The notes under the pieces are model-generated. The model did no database searches. It was not told where the DNA came from and was given only the letters and a program-made list of their open reading frames with translations. A program made the translations under genes and the position numbers. From Nitrospirota bacterium (GTDB taxonomy: Bacteria; Nitrospirota; Nitrospiria; Nitrospirales; Nitrospiraceae), in the NCBI GenBank assembly GCA_016222925.1, contig JACRQB010000108.1:1-7882 (forward strand): a stretch of 7,882 nucleotides of DNA. Reading direction: 5' to 3'. Every line of letters starts with the position of its first letter. The first letter of the stretch is position 1. Below, piece by piece: positions 6,435 through 7,882 of the stretch.

Positions 6435-7091
6435 CTAGCACCGTGGCATGTTGTGCCGCGCCAGGAGATCGAGCGTCAAGGTGTCGGGCTTGCCGTCGAA
6501 GTACTTGAGCAGGGCGTCGTTGAAGAGGGTGTTGTCGGTGGCGACGGTCAGAAACAAGCTCATGCAGGACCGGAATTTGAGATGGTCGGGATAGGGGAAG
6601 ATCTCCTCAGCGCTGCGCCCGTTCACATCAAGAACAAGCTGCGTACAGGCTCTGAGACTGGGACCTAGGGTAGGGTGTTGCAGGTAGGCCACAGCCCGCA
6701 TTATTCATGAGCGTTTCTACTGCAACCGCCGATACGCCGCTGCGACGAGCGTGGCCACTAGCTTCGCGTGGCCAGCGGGCGGGCTCGCCCCTCGTAAACT
6801 CAACATACTGTTTCAAGTATGCCTCGGCTTCTCGGTGCTCCGCACGCCCGTCTCGCCTGGCGTCTTGGCGGTTTCGTTACGAACCGTCATGAATAATGCA
6901 GGCTAGCCTCATCGAGTGAGCCAATGGCGAACCGCTGCGCCATTCCACTCCGACCAAGACCGGTGATCTGCGGAAAGATAAACCAGATCCAGTGGCTGGA
7001 TCTTTCTCCCGGCCCGCAGCTCATTGAGGACTGTGTCATAGACACTCTCTTGCGCGTCGAGAAAGCGTTCGAGATTGTAAATGTCAGTCAT
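6435..7091 (-). pseudogene. DUF1810 protein, copy 2, split by a MITE-like element and frameshifted
   Basis: The N-terminal half starts at 7091 (MTDIYNLERFLDAQESVYDT ... NELRAGRK). One extra base near 7002 (GATCTTT, against GATTTT in copy 1; + strand) shifts the frame. After it the family sequence HWIWFIFPQITGLGRSGMA and QRFAIGSLDEA continues in the next frame. At 6905 a ~210-bp element interrupts the gene. From 6692 the C-terminal half resumes in frame: VAYLQHPTLGPSL, LVLDVNGRSAEEIFPYPDHL, KFRSCMSLF and LKYFDGKPDTLTLDLL, ending at 6435. Removing 212 bp (6693-6904) leaves 445 bp, exactly 148 codons plus the one extra base, so excision plus correction of the frameshift gives 147 residues and DEA-VAYLQHPTLG, the normal family join. 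The two copies differ at many positions, so they are diverged paralogues rather than a recent duplication. Confidence 0.87.
6693..6904. mobile_element. MITE-like element with terminal inverted repeats inserted in DUF1810 copy 2
   Basis: The ends are AGCCCGCATTATTCATGA (6693-6710) and TCATGAATAATGCAGGCT (6887-6904), an 18-bp inverted repeat with one mismatch (13 bp, GCATTATTCATGA, perfect). AGCC at 6693-6696 recurs just outside the right end at 6905-6908, so the boundaries can also be read as a 208-bp element with a 4-bp target duplication; both readings give the same 212-bp excision. No transposase is encoded. One strand is open almost from repeat to repeat (6707-6892, 61 codons, low complexity, no ribosome binding site) and is probably not a gene. 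Inside are a hairpin CATACT-N6-AGTATG (6804-6821) and a GGGCG/CGCCC stem. It was presumably moved in trans by a transposase recognising these ends. Confidence 0.82.
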
Positions 7092-7154
7092 GCTCTGTGC
7101 CCGTGAGGCGATGTGGTTTCAGGCTCCGCCGCACTTTCCCAAATTAAGAATGTC

Positions 7155-7172
7155 CCTATTATACCTATTATA
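7155..7172 (-). promoter_or_regulatory. Tandem 9-bp repeat giving two consensus -10 boxes
   Basis: CCTATTATA is repeated twice without a gap. On the minus strand this gives two TATAAT hexamers 9 bp apart, about 65-80 bp upstream of the DUF1810 copy 2 start. No convincing -35 is present at either spacing, so it is only a possible promoter for that relic. Confidence 0.25.
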
Positions 7173-7208
7173 TTCTCCCTCGCGGTGAGCAGATTCTGCA
7201 CCATTGTG

Positions 7209-7712
7209 CTATGCCGGAAACTTCCAGATATCTCTGTATCGGATTACGACAGCTATTCCAGGGTAGACATATCTCTTTCCAAGTTTGGAGGTGAGATCTT
7301 TGGGGGCGTTCATGACGTTGTTCAGCCAGCAGGCAGTTACCTCAGTGTGTGCGTTTGTCTCCGTCATCGCCTTAGCAAACTGTCTCATTGCCGTGGAGAA
7401 GGTTTTGTTTGTGAGCTTTTTGTTTCCAGAAGGAATTGCCGGAACAACATAGCAAACTGCTGCCGGTTTACCACACCGATAGGTAGATTCAAGGGCACTA
7501 AGTTGGTTGCTAGCTTTTGAAAGCTTTCCATTAACCGTCTTTTTCCACCTTGTGACGTCACTCACTTGGGTTGGCCAGGTAACCTTAGCCTCAATCGTAT
7601 ACTCCGTATTTCCAACTCCTAACCAGAGATCGCCCTTGCCGGAGCTATTTGCTCGACGGCCTTTGCGCCGTTTTCCCGTAAACTCTTCAAGGCTCCATCC
7701 ACTCCGTATCAT
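7209..7712 (-). CDS. Unknown protein with PD-(D/E)XK nuclease-like motif, 5'-truncated
   Basis: 167 codons from the ATG at 7712; the frame is open further to 7772 (…GLLASAAW before the Met) and then hits a stop next to the IS end, so the N-terminus was probably removed by the insertion and the ATG is not the original start. Residues 26-43 read KGDLWLGVGNTEYTIEAK: Asp28, then Glu41-Ala-Lys43 in a beta-strand context, the pattern D-x12-E-x-K of the PD-(D/E)XK nuclease fold. A basic stretch GKRRKGRR (13-20) precedes it. The rest (KLSKASNQLSALEST, CYVVPAIPSG, a helical mid part, RYVYPGIAVVIRYRDI) is not recognised. The DNA looks more AT-rich than the neighbouring genes by eye, suggesting transfer. 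It may belong to a restriction or defence-type locus beyond the right edge, or be a solitary fragment; nothing else here supports either. Confidence 0.6.
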   Translation of the reverse strand: MIRSGWSLEEFTGKRRKGRRANSSGKGDLWLGVGNTEYTIEAKVTWPTQVSDVTRWKKTVNGKLSKASNQLSALESTYRCGKPAAVCYVVPAIPSGNKKLTNKTFSTAMRQFAKAMTETNAHTEVTACWLNNVMNAPKDLTSKLGKRYVYPGIAVVIRYRDIWKFPA

Positions 7713-7752
7713 CCAAGCTGCGGAAGCAAGTAAGCCCGTTACTGAGCTGCTG

Positions 7753-7794
7753 CCGGTTTCAAAGACACCGAGTTAGGTGTATGAATGAAACCGG
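7753..7794. repeat. Long interrupted hairpin at the IS left end
   Basis: CCGGTTTCA (7753-7761) pairs with TGAAACCGG (7786-7794), and inside it ACACC (7765-7769) pairs with GGTGT (7776-7780). The hairpin lies directly between the truncated nuclease-like gene and the transposase start. It may contain the IS terminal repeat, or be a stem that shields the transposase ribosome binding site (GGAGG, 7793-7797) from read-in transcription. The exact IS boundary cannot be set from one end. Confidence 0.45.
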
Positions 7795-7803
7795 AGGTAG
7801 GTC

Positions 7804-7882
7804 ATGGAGCGACGCAAGTTTACGCGAGAGTTTAAGCGGGAAGCTGTGAAGTTGATCGAAGACCGTGGGGTCACCGTGGCGC
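7804..7882 (+). CDS. IS3-family transposase OrfA, N-terminus only
   Basis: An ATG at 7804 with GGAGG 6 nt upstream opens a frame that continues past the end of the window (26 complete codons visible). The start MERRKFTREFKREAVKLI, followed by a Val-rich turn (GVTVA), is the typical beginning of the helix-turn-helix OrfA of IS3-family elements, in which OrfA and a downstream OrfB integrase are joined by programmed frameshifting. OrfB and the right end lie outside. The insertion sits beside the truncated nuclease-like gene and is the likely cause of its missing N-terminus. Confidence 0.8.
   Translation, partial: MERRKFTREFKREAVKLIEDRGVTVA

Noticed and set aside
6361..6440. Direct repeat TCCTAGCA at 6361-6368 and 6433-6440
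   Set aside because: Each copy spans a stop codon (antitoxin and DUF1810); it is short and has no element between, so probably chance.

Overview
The sequence looks like a chromosomal accessory region of a Gram-negative bacterium with moderately high GC. The gene mix fits a Nitrospira-like (Nitrospirota) genome: a sigma-54 activator with a GAF sensor, a DsrE/PNPOx-type pair, an M28 peptidase, a DUF1348 protein, a BrnT-type toxin-antitoxin pair and small Lys/Glu-rich secreted proteins. That assignment is inference from family resemblance, with no marker gene to confirm it.

Layout. At 1-360 is a small secreted-protein gene (+ strand) with an in-frame stop, bracketed by two hairpins. At 549-1641 (- strand) are a complete DUF1348/NTF2-like gene and, upstream of it, a decayed locus in which the start of a DsrE gene is fused in frame to a PNPOx-like gene that has lost its middle. 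At 1642-1910 is a spacer with palindromes and repeats of ACGATAT. At 1911-3497 (-) is a complete GAF / AAA+ / Fis sigma-54-dependent activator. At 3498-3844 is a gene-free spacer with consecutive inverted repeats. At 3845-5362 (-) is an exported M28 metallopeptidase whose 3' end carries an out-of-frame deletion. At 5392-5613 (-) is the N-terminal half of a DUF1810 protein. At 5740-6366 (+) is an apparently intact BrnT/CopG-type toxin-antitoxin operon with a recognisable promoter and operator. At 6435-7091 (-) is a second DUF1810 gene, broken by a one-base frameshift and by a ~210-bp element with terminal inverted repeats (MITE-like). At 7209-7772 (-) is a 5'-truncated protein with a PD-(D/E)XK nuclease-like motif. 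From about 7753 to the end is the left end of an IS3-type insertion sequence with the start of its orfA.

Reading. The intact genes are the DUF1348 protein, the sigma-54 activator, the toxin-antitoxin pair and the IS orfA, which continues past the window. Almost everything else is damaged by several kinds of lesion: nonsense, deletion with frameshift, fusion, truncation, one-base insertion and element insertion. The window is best described as a decaying, insertion-prone island in which the toxin-antitoxin module survives between two DUF1810 relics. I did not find a convincing new multi-gene system. The best leads are the MITE-like element, whose excision restores DUF1810 almost exactly, the cysteine cluster in the GAF sensor, and the truncated nuclease-like gene beside the IS. 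All identifications come from reading motifs by eye; no database search was run.
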